From NCBI GenBank assembly GCA_947311845.1, contig CAMZMU010000075.1, forward strand, positions 20,125,366 through 20,189,365: 64,000 nucleotides of DNA, read 5' to 3'. A program made the position numbers and the translations under genes. Shown here piece by piece: positions 48,001-59,048 of this stretch. The notes under the pieces are model-generated. The model did no database searches and was not told where the DNA came from. It saw only the letters and a list, made by a program, of their open reading frames with translations. The DNA is from Poa pratensis (lineage: Eukaryota; Streptophyta; Magnoliopsida; Poales; Poaceae). Numbering within the stretch: position 1 is the stretch's first letter; each line of letters starts with the position of its first letter.

Positions 48001-50275
48001 TGAAGCATCTAAGATACCTTGATATTTCCGACCTGAAGATTCAAACATTACCTTCCTCAGTGAGTAATCTGACAAAACTCGAGGCATTGGATCTATCAAA
48101 TACTTCTCTGAAGCAATTACCCTCTTCCATTGGTACTTTACCGAAGCTAAAATATTTGAACCTGCAAGGCTGTGACAAACTTCAAACGTTGCCTCCAACC
48201 CTTGGCCATCTCCAAAGACTTGAACATCTTAGGTTATCATGTTGTTATGATATCAGTGAGCTATCTATCTCCCTTTGCAATCTCCATGACCTTCGAATTT
48301 TGGATTTGTCGAGCTGCACTGAGCTTCAACAGCTACCTCCTTCTTTTGGCAACTTGATGAATATGGAAGATCTAATTTGTCTGGTTGCTTCAGTCTCAAG
48401 CAGCTACCAGAATCTTTTGGTAATCTTTATTTTCTTAGATTCCTGAATATATCAAGTGCTATGAGCTCCAACAATTGCCTGGATCTCTTACCGATCTCAG
48501 GAAATTGGAAGTTCTTATACTCGCAGATGTCGTAACTTCAAAATCTCCCTCCCTGCTTCGAAAGCATTCAGTGTCTCCGAATTTTGGATCTAGCTGCCTG
48601 TGAGGCACTTCATATAAGTACTGAGATACTGACAACCAACCTCGAATATCTGAATCTGCAACGATGTCGAAAGCTACAGACTCAGCCTAACTGCTTTAGA
48701 ACTTCACTGAACTGAAGTTTCTGAATCTTTCACAGTGCCATACTAACATTCATAATCTTCTGAATCTCTCACAGGCCCCCTAACGTTATTATTTCCAGTC
48801 TCTTGGTTACTTGTCCAAATTGGAATATTTGAATCTGTCACAAACTGTTCTTGACATACCTGTGTCTTTGAGAGGCTTCAGAAGCTGCACACATTGGACC
48901 TTACTGGTTCTATTCTAATACATCCATCATCTGGTGTACCACGACATTGCCAGATATGATACGGAAAATGGCAGGACTCAAATTTGTGTTGACAAAAGAT
49001 CCAACAATAGTAGCCTCTCTACCACAACACGTCCGGTGCTCTGTTGACATCGATGAACACTGGCACATTGCAACTGATGAGGTTATTCCAGACCTCTCAG
49101 GAGGATCCAGGGGCTTGGGTATTGCGGAGAAAGTGAATCTGCAGAATCGGTCGGAGCTTCGTTTCCTTAAGCTGGAGTGGATGCCAACTTCTCAGTCAGC
49201 TACAGGTGAAGTAGTTGAATATGCTGGTGAAGAAGAAGTGCTGGAAAAGCTCCAACCAAACCATTGCTTAGAACATTTCGAGCTAGTTGGATATGCAGGA
49301 TCTGTATTTCCCACATGGATGATGAGCAACATGATGAGTTTACTCCCAAACCTTGTCAGTCTTCATATATTCCACCTAGAGAACTGCAAAAATCTCCCCC
49401 CACTTGGTGACCTTCGCAATCTGCGCTATTTGTATATAAAAGATGTGCCAAACCTCACAAATCTTGACATGGGTCTTTCTGGTGGGACACATCCCTTCAA
49501 GAAACTAACACACCTCAATATGGAGTCCTTGTTCAACTTAGAAGAGTTCTCTATATTGTTACCAACCAGCAGCGAGGAGCAATTCATGTTTCCTGCTCTT
49601 GAAGAGTTGTCCGTGATATCTTGCTGTAAGCTCATGTTCAAACCATCTTTACCAAAATGTTTGAAATATGAAATAAAAGAGAGTAACAATATTCTGCTAT
49701 GTGGAGAACCTATTGGACCAACATCTTCATCACCAGTGCAAATTGAGATAACTGGGTGCATGATACCATCCAGTTTGTTGCAGTGGATTAGATCCTTGAG
49801 AACCCTTGAGAAAGCAGTAATTGATGCCTGTGTAGGAGAGGATGGTCGAGTGTTAACCTCTGTTGGGCTCCTGGAGACAATGAGCAACGAAGAAGGGTCC
49901 AGCAGATATTCTGCACACGAAAGTACAACTGTCAGTCCATTGGAAACAATCCTTCCACCTGAATTTACTACTCAGGTAGCTAAAATGTTATATTTTATTT
50001 ACCTTTTGAGTTACTTCTGTTATGTTTCCACCACAAAACCTATTTTTTCACTCTCCTGTCTCCTAAGCTAAAGGGTACCAAACTTGTTGTTTCCTGATCA
50101 GTGATCATGTTCGGTATGTCGAAAGAGAATCCAGACACATCTATTGTATAACCTCTCATTTGATCTGTTAAATATGTACAGATTGATGCCTCTGCAACTT
50201 CAAGTACTGGCCGTGGAAGAAGATCACTATTTAAGAACCTTTTCCAACGGTTGGGCACCTCTCCAACACACAAAG
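45016..50275 (+). pseudogene. NLR2: CC-NB-ARC-LRR gene, disrupted in the NB-ARC and LRR
   Basis: Exons by splice logic: 45016-45297 (coiled coil, MATAGAVVDRLLRRL ... CDMDDLLDGF), 45924-47076 (NB-ARC), 47662-49975 (MHD region and LRR) and 50182-50275 (IDASATSSTGRGRRSLFKNL). The intron positions match NLR1, so the two are diverged paralogues. Visible motifs: P-loop [13 protein letters not shown], a weakened kinase-2 (LIVLNGL), [27 protein letters not shown] (RNBS-D), MHNVIHDF, and leucine-rich repeats (LRVLNLSGSCIGEVPASIGH). Frame changes occur near 46078, at several points in 46300-46990, near 47810, and over 48440-48940. The last 340 residues (from 48947) are intact and of R13L-type LRR. An NLR-kinase fusion with the downstream kinase is possible. 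Confidence 0.86.
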
Positions 50276-51608
50276 GTTGTTTCTTATTGTCTTAAAGCAA
50301 AGGTTGTCATTACTAGGGCACATTATGTAGAATCTTCTTGATCAAATTGGCAACCCATATTATTTTCATCTTTTTGCTTTAAAAAAAATCACTTCCTCCT
50401 TTTCAATAATTTTTTTTCCTTTTTGTCATTAAGCTGTGTGTAACTTTTGGCAATCTTTAGTAATGAAATTGCTATTTCGTAGGCACTATCTGGGAGATGT
50501 ATACCCCACACGCACACACACTCCCATACCCACAAACATCAAATAGGCTTCTGTATTCGTTTTTCTGACGTGACGCAAATGAAGGGTGGTTTTAGCCACA
50601 TCTGCTACTGGCTTAGGACTCTGATCCGCCTGCCCATGAGATAAATATTTAAAGCTGCCTTCCTAGGGCAAGTGAATGAGACATTTAAGGAAGCAGATGC
50701 AATTGCATCTGGTGTACTTGGTGAGTGGCAAAAGTGAGGTGGTGTTTCCTTGGGTACTGGGAAAACCCAATGCTCTCGAAGGAAGAAGGTAATATCAGTG
50801 GTGGTTCTGGGTACAATTATCCAGATACTTTCCAGCGGGGAGCGGATGTGATGATAGCCGCTGGGTGGAAGGTGGTGACAAGTGGTGATCTTCTACTAAA
50901 TAGGAGCATGCCGAAAATGTACAGCACTCCTCAACGAAATCAGAAGTAACCCGAAGGAGAAAGAGTCCCAAGCCAGTGAACGTAATTGACATTTACCTCA
51001 GTGGATGAGTGAGGAATAGGTAGAACACAATGTGATGTGGATAGAAAGGAGACAGTTTGCCGAGATGTGGAGTTCGATTTTAGTGCTGTCAGGGAGATAG
51101 CTACGGAAGGCATGTTCCAGGTAGTGGAGAAGGGAGTACTTGTTCGGTGGGAGAGATTCAGATGAGGAAACAAAAGGAACTCATTGTACTCTCTCTTGTG
51201 ACTTAATTACACGTGGCTTGATAAAAGTAACAGTTTGCGCTAGCTCACTAGCTGTAGATGTGCATGGGCTCTAAAACAATTCAACCGCTGTGGCTAAATA
51301 CATCCTTGATCTGCGCTGCGTCAGAAAAACTTGTTAGAGAAAACAGCCTTAGGGGATATTTGATCTGGTTTTGTTCTTTGGAGGTTTATTAAGTTTCTGG
51401 GAGTTTAGGTTAGGGGGGAAGTGGTATTGCCTGATCCTGCATGGGGTTAAATGGAATTCATTGACAGAACGTAGGACAAGCTCATTCGTATCATGATTGT
51501 ACCAGTTTATAAGCTTATAGATGTTTAAGACTCCATCAGAACGAAGGATAGTAGGGCTGTTTTTAAGCATGATGATTATACCAGTGGCTCTTGAATTGTT
51601 AAGATGTA
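50276..51608. other. Possible intron or intergenic sequence between NLR2 and the kinase exons
   Basis: It holds scattered open stretches (for example 50725-50949 and 51000-51165) that I cannot match to a family. If NLR2 and the kinase are one gene, this is part of its fourth intron, about 1.96 kb from 50276 to 52237. Confidence 0.4.
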
Positions 51609-51769
51609 CTCCCTCCGTTCCAATATATAAGACGTTTTAGCTATCCAACATGTTGTCTAGATGCATACCTAAATGAGTGTACATACACACTAAAATATGT
51701 CTATATACATCTACATATATGTGAATGTGGACAAATGCTAAAACATCTTATATTTAGGAACGGAGGTAG
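51609..51769. mobile_element. Stowaway MITE (Tc1/Mariner type)
   Basis: 161 bp with ends CTCCCTCCGTTCC and GGAACGGAGGTAG, flanked by TA at 51607-51608 and 51770-51771. The inner inverted blocks (AAGACGTTTTAGC and GCTAAAACATCTT) complete the typical Stowaway structure. Confidence 0.95.
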
Positions 51770-52237
51770 TAGCAACCAGTGTTTTGCTAGACACATGTTG
51801 TTTATAGAATTATAACTAAAGAGATTTTTGTATGGCCATAACACGTTATACCTATTGATAGGCTAATAGTCTAGCACTTTCGTTCATTTTCTCTGTTCAT
51901 TCGTAGTGCTGATCGTTTTTTATTGTGTACTTACACTTGTCATCATGCTAGCATTTAGTTGTTCTCAATTTATGTCTGCTCCCAAAGTGCTACTTATTGA
52001 CATATTAATTTCATTTGTCCCCGCTCTCATTAAAAAAACCCAAAAATACTTATTACCATCCATAATCAGTAACTACCATTTACGGATGAATAATTCCTCC
52101 AAATTGGTGAAATTTAATTCAAATATTCAGTTTCACGACTGAGCCTACACAACTTCCAGCATGAAAGTAGGAAACACATAAGTATATGTGAACATAACAT
52201 AAACTGCTTAGCTTACATTCTACTCATTTGATTCAAG

Positions 52238-54610
52238 ATCTCACTCTTGTTAATCCCTCTTTAGAACTGTTGGCATCAATGAGCATCAATAGCTCCGCAA
52301 TCTCAGAAGATCTGTCCACGATTAGTAGCAACACCTCCTTTGCTGACTCATCAAATCTTAGTATCTTCACCTATGAAAAATTGAGGCTTGCCACAAGAAA
52401 TTTCAGACCTGACGCTTTAATCGGGGAGGGCTGGTGTGGTACGGTTTACAAGGGCCAACTCCAGGAAACAATGAACACGTCAGGGAGTGGCACCTGTATG
52501 ATGGTTGCCGTTAAGAGGTTCAACCGTGACAGCTACGAATGGATGTATGAACATAATTGGCAGGTAACTGTGCTCTGGGGTTGCCTAATCTTAACCAGCC
52601 ACTGTACTCTTTCTCTGTTTATTGATGATGTTGATCCTCAACATTGTTATCTTTATTGTATTTTTCAATAATCAAGTCGTCATGTTGTATTTTGTAGGTG
52701 AGTAGATCTGGGTGCTTATATCACTCGATATTGTAGTGACTAACTTACACCAACATGAACTACCTAGTAAAAAATGATACTGAAGTTTAAAAGTAGTCTC
52801 AATAGCCAATACTAACCAATCTTACAGCCAATACTAACCAATCTTACTGATGTGACTTGAAGTTTAAAAGTATATTGAAGAAGATATTGGTGTATATTTT
52901 TGAAGGAAACATATGGCGTATGTTGTAATATGAAAATGAATGAATCGCTTTTGGTGGCCCTCATATACACATTTACAAAACTAGATCATAGTTAATCAAC
53001 CTACTACCCTTTAATTTGCCGACAGCTGTTGTCGACATCAATTTAACTAATGATTATGATAATTTTGATTGATTGATCCAGTATCAGATATTTGTATGTT
53101 CAGTTAGCTGATCTCTTCTTCATCAAGCTGAATGTCATATCAAAACGTACCAGATGAACTTTGAAAGGATAATTATTGGATAGCAGAATTTCTTTAGCCT
53201 CGGTTTAATGTACCAAGTCGATAATAGACTTGTCGCAACTTGTTTTGCAATGATATTTTTTAATTAGTTTACACAAACTGAGGATATTCTAGCATTTAGT
53301 AGCTCAAGGGATTAGAGCCTTAGAGTGGCATCTTGTTCAGGTCGTTTACCTTTTCTGCTACTGAGGGAATATTGTTCCTTTTTTGTACAATTATTTTTGG
53401 TGAATAATATTTACAGCTAATGCCGTACAGGCGTGCACTACTGTCACAGATTGAAACTTCTTTTTTGCAAGGAGTCTCATATTGAACCTTTTGTTTTCAA
53501 TATAGGACAAAATGAATCTCCTTGGAAGGATTTCGCACCCCAACATTGTTAAACTCATAGGTTACTGCTTGGATGACAGCATGTTACATGACCGCATTTC
53601 CTTGTCTATGAGTTCATGCAAAAGGGGAGCTTGGAGAGCCACCTCTTCAGAAGTGAGTCTTTCTTCAATGAGCTTCTACGATAATTACACCTTAACTAGT
53701 TTTCTTTGTCACAATGTTCTACCTCTCTGTAAATTCTGATTAACTACAGGTTTTGAGTCTTGTTCATGTCATTGTTTAGGAGCAGGAGCAAACCTATTAT
53801 CTTGGAGCCTCAGGGTCAAAATTCTTATTGGGGCAGCTCGTGGCCTTGCCTTCCTTCACTCGCTAGAAACACCATTCATCCACAGAAACTTGAAGACTTC
53901 AAAAGTCCTATTAGATTCGGTAGATTTTCTTCTGGCAACTAACACTAAAAATACTTACTGGCTCTTTATTTTTTCTATCTATTTTATTCTTTTTCTTTAA
54001 CGATGCATCATTTTTAGTTGTTGAACATTACTGTATCTTTCTAGTTGGACATTGTATTTTCAGAACTACAATGCAAAGCTCTCGGATCTCAGACTCGCGA
54101 GGGATGGCCGGGATGTGGATATGGATAAATCACATGTATCAACAGAAATCATGGGCACATGTGGCTATGCAGCTCCAGAATATGTGGCTACTGGTATAAT
54201 TATTGATGAATCTTTTGTGCTTCGGATGCAACATACAATCAGCAATAACATGTCATTTATATTAGTTGTACTAACACAGCATGTTATGTGAACTAGGCCA
54301 TCTTTATGTGAAGAGTGATGTCTATAGCTTTGGCGTTGTGCTGCTGGAGGTGCTTACTGGTCGGAGAGCAATCGACTCAACCCGCCCTGGGGAACTTTAC
54401 TTGGTGGATTGGGCGAAACCATACCTGGCTAACAAGAGAAGGCTAAATAGAGTGATGGATCCTCGTCTTGGGTGGCAGTATTCTTCCAGAGGAGCCCTGC
54501 AGGCTTCGCAGCTTGCACTCAGGTGCCTTTCGGGCGATCCTAGGACACGCCCTTCCATGGTTGAAGTCCTGAAGGTTCTTGAGGATATCGACTCAAAGGA
54601 TGAAAAATGA
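52238..54610 (+). CDS. RLK/PBL-type kinase-like domain with HRN and DLR motifs (probable pseudokinase)
   Basis: Exons: 52238 (or 52265)-52563, 53506-53652, 53780-53919, 54064-54193 and 54297-54610, all with GT-AG borders and matching phases. Motifs in order: [20 protein letters not shown] (N-terminal RLCK-VII/PBL pattern), glycine loop [18 protein letters not shown] with the ATP-binding Lys, [11 protein letters not shown], and [14 protein letters not shown] in a shifted frame. Then come [60 protein letters not shown] and [12 protein letters not shown] before the stop at 54610. HRD has become HRN, the following Asn has become Lys, and DFG has become DLR, so catalysis is unlikely. One base is missing near 53600-53605. 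It lacks a typical PBL start (MGNC). The first exon enters in phase 1, which matches the NLR2 last-exon phase, so it may be the C-terminal part of an NLR-kinase. Confidence 0.87.
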
Positions 54611-54996
54611 GTGAGCCCAAGGACAGGTCACTGCAAGTGCCATCCTCAGGGGGAGTCACTGCTAGGGTGCGGTCCAGACGCTGAAGTTCCGTGAATTTAT
54701 TCTGGTATCTGTTAGACAACCGTTTCTGTCGTAGTGATACTATTATATAGTCTGGCCACAAATGTGATCGCCATGATACTATTATATAATTGCAGCTTTG
54801 AGTGATGTTGCACTCAGATGTGACAGCTCTATGAACTAAATGGAGCCACATAACCATTCTATTCTTTTCGTAATGATTTTCATGCCTGCCTGAGTGCACG
54901 TAAGTAACATAAACAATAACGGGCGATATCTCTTATGTCATTAGTGCAAAACTGAATAATATTCTCGATTTGTATGTAATACAAGTAAGATTGTTT

Positions 54997-55854
54997 TTTT
55001 TTTGCATGGTAATACGATTCTCATTGATAAATAAAAGGCGAGATACAAAGTACGTATACACCGATCTTACAGATCTGGAAAGATAGGATAAACCTATGTG
55101 ACAAACCAACGTCTAGCCATCTTTTTCGGCACCACCGTAGCAGCCACCAAGGAAAAAATAGACAGATCACCTCTTCACCCGAGCTCGACGCGGCTCCATC
55201 GCTGATCATCAGCTTTTCGGACCTCCAATGTAGTTTGCCATAGGACAAACCATTGCCGTTGAAAGAATCAGACCGGGGCAGCATGTCCCCGGACACGCCA
55301 TCGAACTTCAGCACTGGCACCCACGCACGACGATGTCGGAGTAGGGAACCAGAACCATCAGCCTTCAACCACGAACCCACCACAAGGTGCACCATCTTCC
55401 AGCTGTCACCAGTGCAGACCACCGTCTGCACGTACTCCTGGACAAATCCTCTCTGCTCCACCTTGGCGCTGGAGACAACGCCGCAGCAACGGGGACAGAG
55501 CAGGAGGAAAAAACCATCTGATGGAGTCGTCGCCGCCGCCTCGCCGACACCATCCATGAACTCTAAAGCCACCAATCTGAAAGATCGGCAAGCACATAGT
55601 GCCACCAACTCCGAGACGCCGCCATTAAGGACAACACCGGTGTGGGAGAAGAGTTGAGGCAGATTTATTTGCCCGGGCGCCGCTCCCACCACCCCAACGA
55701 CGCGCCATGCCAGAGAACTCCTAGCCCTAAGTACCATGCAAAAAACGGGGTCCCCCTCCCTCCTGCCGCCGGAGCGGCAAGCGGAAGGAGAGGGGCCCAG
55801 CACAATCGCCGGAGATTGGAGCAGGAAAAAGCTTTTCCGCCGCCGCCGTCTGGG
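54997..55854 (-). mobile_element. Poly(A) retroposon, family A copy 1 (minus orientation)
   Basis: 858 bp with target duplication AGTAAGATTGTTT at 54984-54996 and 55855-55867 and a T run (poly(A) tail) at the left end. A minus-strand frame (55803-55021, about 260 codons) contains VEQRGFVQEYVQTVVCTG and CPRCCGVVS. It shares about 80% sequence with the element at 61577-62454, including the 3' end ACCGATCTTACAGATCT. No known domain. LINE-type insertion structure; 5' truncation cannot be excluded. Confidence 0.85.
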
Positions 55855-55867
55855 AGTAAGATTGTTT

Positions 55868-56604
55868 CAACTCATTGCATTTACGATGGTTTGGTGCATT
55901 CTATCATAACGCATTTTTTACAAGATCTTTTTTGCGGTGCCACTGAAACGTTACTGGTGATGTGATGATGCTCTATTTTAGTGACCTCGCACAAAATGAG
56001 GGGAGCCGCACCTCAACAGCGGTGAGCCGTCAGGCGTGAGCGCTGGGGAAGGAGACTCGCGCCAGGGCCTAGGAGGTCAAGGCCGCCGCGGGAGAGCACC
56101 AATGCGCCATGAGGTGGCGGGGAGCCTCCTCGAAGGCGAGGACCTTCGACTTCGTCGGGAAGGGGACGGGTGCTGGAGGAGCGACTGCTGGATGCGGCGG
56201 CGGTGGGGCGGTCTAGCGCGTGGTGCGACGTGCTCCCCGCTGTTGAGGTGCGGCTCGGCGACCTGCAGTCGGCGCGGTAAGCGATGGGCACAACGGCGAT
56301 GGGCGGTCTGACGCATGTCTTGAGGACACGGTGCTTCGGCACGACTTGTTCGCCGACGTCGAGGCGCAGCTCGGCAACCCTGATGGCGGCGCGGTCAGTG
56401 ATGGTCGCGGGGCGGCCGTTTGTGGATCCGTTGTCGATGGGCCCCGCCGTTAGGGCCCTGCCCGCCATGGTCGTGTTCGTGGCCGCAGCCTCCTCCACGT
56501 CGTCGCTAGCGTGGGTGCGCGCGTTGAAGGGCTGGCGATTGACCTCCAAAGCGCGGTGGGTTCACGTCGCTCGTGGCCCTGTGCTCTGCGAAGAATTTGA
56601 CAGG
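55868..56604. other. GC-rich sequence with an 18-bp inverted repeat, no gene recognised
   Basis: 56000-56600 is GC-rich and open in several frames on both strands, which is expected from composition. GCCGCACCTCAACAGCGG at 56007-56024 and its complement at 56238-56255 form an inverted repeat. No motif supports a protein. Confidence 0.4.
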
Positions 56605-57330
56605 CGGATTCAAAAAATATGCTAACTGTGTCCGAATAATGTGGTAGCTGAACCGGAGAATCCGGCGGTTATTTTCTAAAAATCTAGTTATTGTGTCCGA
56701 ATTATGTGATACCTGAACCGGAGAACCCGATGGATATTTTCAAAAAATATGATAATTGTGTTCGAATAATGTGGTAGCTGAAACGGAGAGCATGGTCATG
56801 TGTTAAAAAAATCTGATAATATGTCCAAACAATGTGGTAGCTGAACCGGAGAACGGTGGGTGCATTCGGAAAATATGATAACTATGTCCGAACAATGTGG
56901 TAGCTGACCAGAGAATCACGCGGATACAGAAAAGTCTGATCATTGTGTCCGAACAATGTGGCAACTGAGAACCCGGTGGTTATTTTCAAAAATTCTGATA
57001 ACTTTGTCCGAACAATGTGGTAACTAAACCTGAGTAGCCGGTGGCTATTTTCGAAAAATACAATAAGTGTGTCAAAACGATGTGTTAATTGAAACAGAGA
57101 ACCTGGAGACAGCATTCGACAAATTTTATAACTCTGTCTGAACAATGTGGTAGCTGAACCGGAGAACCCAGTGGTTACGTTCTAAATATCTTATAACCGT
57201 GTCCAAATAATGTGGTAGCTGAACCGGAGAACGCAGTGGTTATTTTCAAAAAATCTAATAAATGTGTCCCTGATGGTTATTTTGAAAAGTTTGTATCTAT
57301 ATCCAAATAATGTGAGCTAAACTAGAACCT
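56605..57330. repeat. Minisatellite, about 11 copies of a 57-66 bp unit
   Basis: The core GTGTCCGAAYAATGTGGTAG followed by CTGAACCGGAGAACC and GGTTATTTTCAAAAAAT recurs about every 60 bp, with unit cores near 56637, 56695, 56766, 56828, 56891, 56952, 57012, 57075, 57140, 57206 and 57306. Copies differ by substitutions and small indels, and the last are shortened. Confidence 0.92.
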
Positions 57331-57449
57331 AAAACTTGTTAATCTAACGACTGAGACTAATTAATCTGGTGACTGAGATAACCGGGTGCTTTTGATGTCA
57401 TGTAATTAATTTGATGACCGGGACTAATTAATTTAATTACTATAACTAA

Positions 57450-59039
57450 GGTATCAGCCATTCGACAACCACTTGTAGAATAGCTATTCTACAATCCCTA
57501 CTGAACTTCGTCTGGCACATAAGTAAACTTCGACTTTTTTTTCTAATGAACTTCGCTTATTTTTTATATATGGACTTCACGTTGTCACAATTGTGGAATG
57601 TAACTTCGGGTTATTTAATAAGTGGACTTCAGGTTGTAACAGTAGTAGCGATCGCCACAAAATTTTGCAAATAAGCTTCGACTTTTTTTCTAATGAAGTT
57701 CGCTTATTTTTTATATATGGACTTCACGTTGTCACGGTTGTGGAACGTAACTTCGGGTTATTTAATAAGTGAACTTCAGGTTGTAACGGTAGTAGCAAAC
57801 TCCACAAAAAAAAATTGCAAATGAAATTCTCGGCTAACCATTATTTTTTCTGAATTTCGTACATAAGTTAACTTCACTTCAGAGAATTTTTCGTTAATGA
57901 ACTTCTCAGTGGACCATCATATTTTCTTAACTTCTCGAATATGCAGATGAACTTCACAGTAATTTTGCGAATAAACTCATTTTGAAATTAACTTCACAAG
58001 AAAAGCAACCAAACTTCACATCATATAAGAAGCAAACTTCGTGTGATGAAAAAGCAAACTGAATTTTTTGCTTTTAACCAAAGTGAACCGATACAAACCG
58101 AACTTTCATTCAGAGAAACAACTAAACTGTCACGAACCTAACTTCAGAAGAGAAACAACTAAACTTCAAAAACAGTACAGACTGAACGCACACATGTAAC
58201 AAGGATTACTCCCAGCAGGCTTGGACGGGGGGTTGCGCTCGGTGGTAGGCTTGGACGGAGGCGGAGCATGGAGAAGACCGGTGAGATGAGGCCGCCGGTG
58301 CAGGGGCAACGCCTGGCTGTCGGTGAAGGGGCGCCCCGCCGGGCGAGATGCGGAGGGGGATCGTCGGGTGTGGGAGGCAGAAGGGAGGCGCCAGGCGGGA
58401 GGTGGGTGCCCCGGCGGCGCCATGAGGATGGAGGCGAGGCGCACGGTCTGGCCCTCCCGGGGCAGCGGGCGGCGCAGATGGGGGCCCTCCCGGGCGGCGC
58501 GAGGCAGAGGGCCTCCAGGGCGGCGAGGTGCGGCAGTCGGGGCCCTCTGAGGCGGAGGTGGTTGGGCGGCGCCAGTGGAGAAGGAGGTCGGGGGCACCGC
58601 GACTCCCTGCCTCCCGAGCAACCTCTTTCTGAACAGCGACCCGCCAGGGAGGAGCATGGCGGCGCGCCGGCAGAAGGTCGGGACGGATCGGAGGGGAGAT
58701 GCACCGGCAGCAGGAGTGGAGGCGGCGCGCCGACGAGGAACTGGGAGGGGCAGATGCGCTCGGCGGCAGGGAAGCGCGCCGGCGGTCCGCTTCGTCCTGG
58801 ACAGAAGGGTAGGTGGAGGATGCGGTCGATGGGAGTTTTCTTCGGGGAGGTGCGGGATGGGTTGGTGGGTCGGGCTCCCTGGGAGGAAGAAGTTGAGTGG
58901 GTCGTGGGGTTGACTGGTTCCGTGGTGCGGTAGTTTAGCTGTAGGTGAGGGCCGGTTTAGAAGGTCTTTAATTACGGTAGGTATTGTAGAATAGTTATTC
59001 TACAAACACTATAGAGGGGTTGTAGAATAGTCCCACCCC
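57450..59039. mobile_element. Non-autonomous Mutator-like element with AACTTC subterminal repeats
   Basis: 9-bp target duplication TATAACTAA at 57441-57449 and 59040-59048. Inverted ends: GGTATCAGCCATTCGACAAC on the left and, on the complement of the right end, GGGGTGGGACTATTCTACAA, both leading into a TGTAGAATAGCTATTCTACA-type palindrome and ATTCTACAATCCCTAC. The left half (57500-58160) is full of TGAACTTC/AACTTCG motifs, including a duplication of about 148 bp (57528-57675 and 57676-57823). The right half is GC-rich with open frames on both strands but no transposase. Confidence 0.8.
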
Positions 59040-59048
59040 TATAACTAA

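Noticed and set aside
50725..50949. Possible small gene between NLR2 and the kinase
   Set aside because: No recognised motif, interrupted shortly after in all frames; more likely intron or old repeat.
55021..55803. 260-codon minus-strand ORF as a host gene
   Set aside because: It is entirely inside a poly(A) retroposon with target duplications, and a damaged copy exists at 61577-62454.
56605..57330. CRISPR-like spaced repeats
   Set aside because: Units are contiguous, diverged and about 60 bp with no unique spacers, in a plant genome: a minisatellite.
58268..58933. 221-codon GC-rich ORF
   Set aside because: Within a MULE; both strands are open over the same GC-rich stretch and the peptide is low-complexity Gly/Arg/Ala with no motif.
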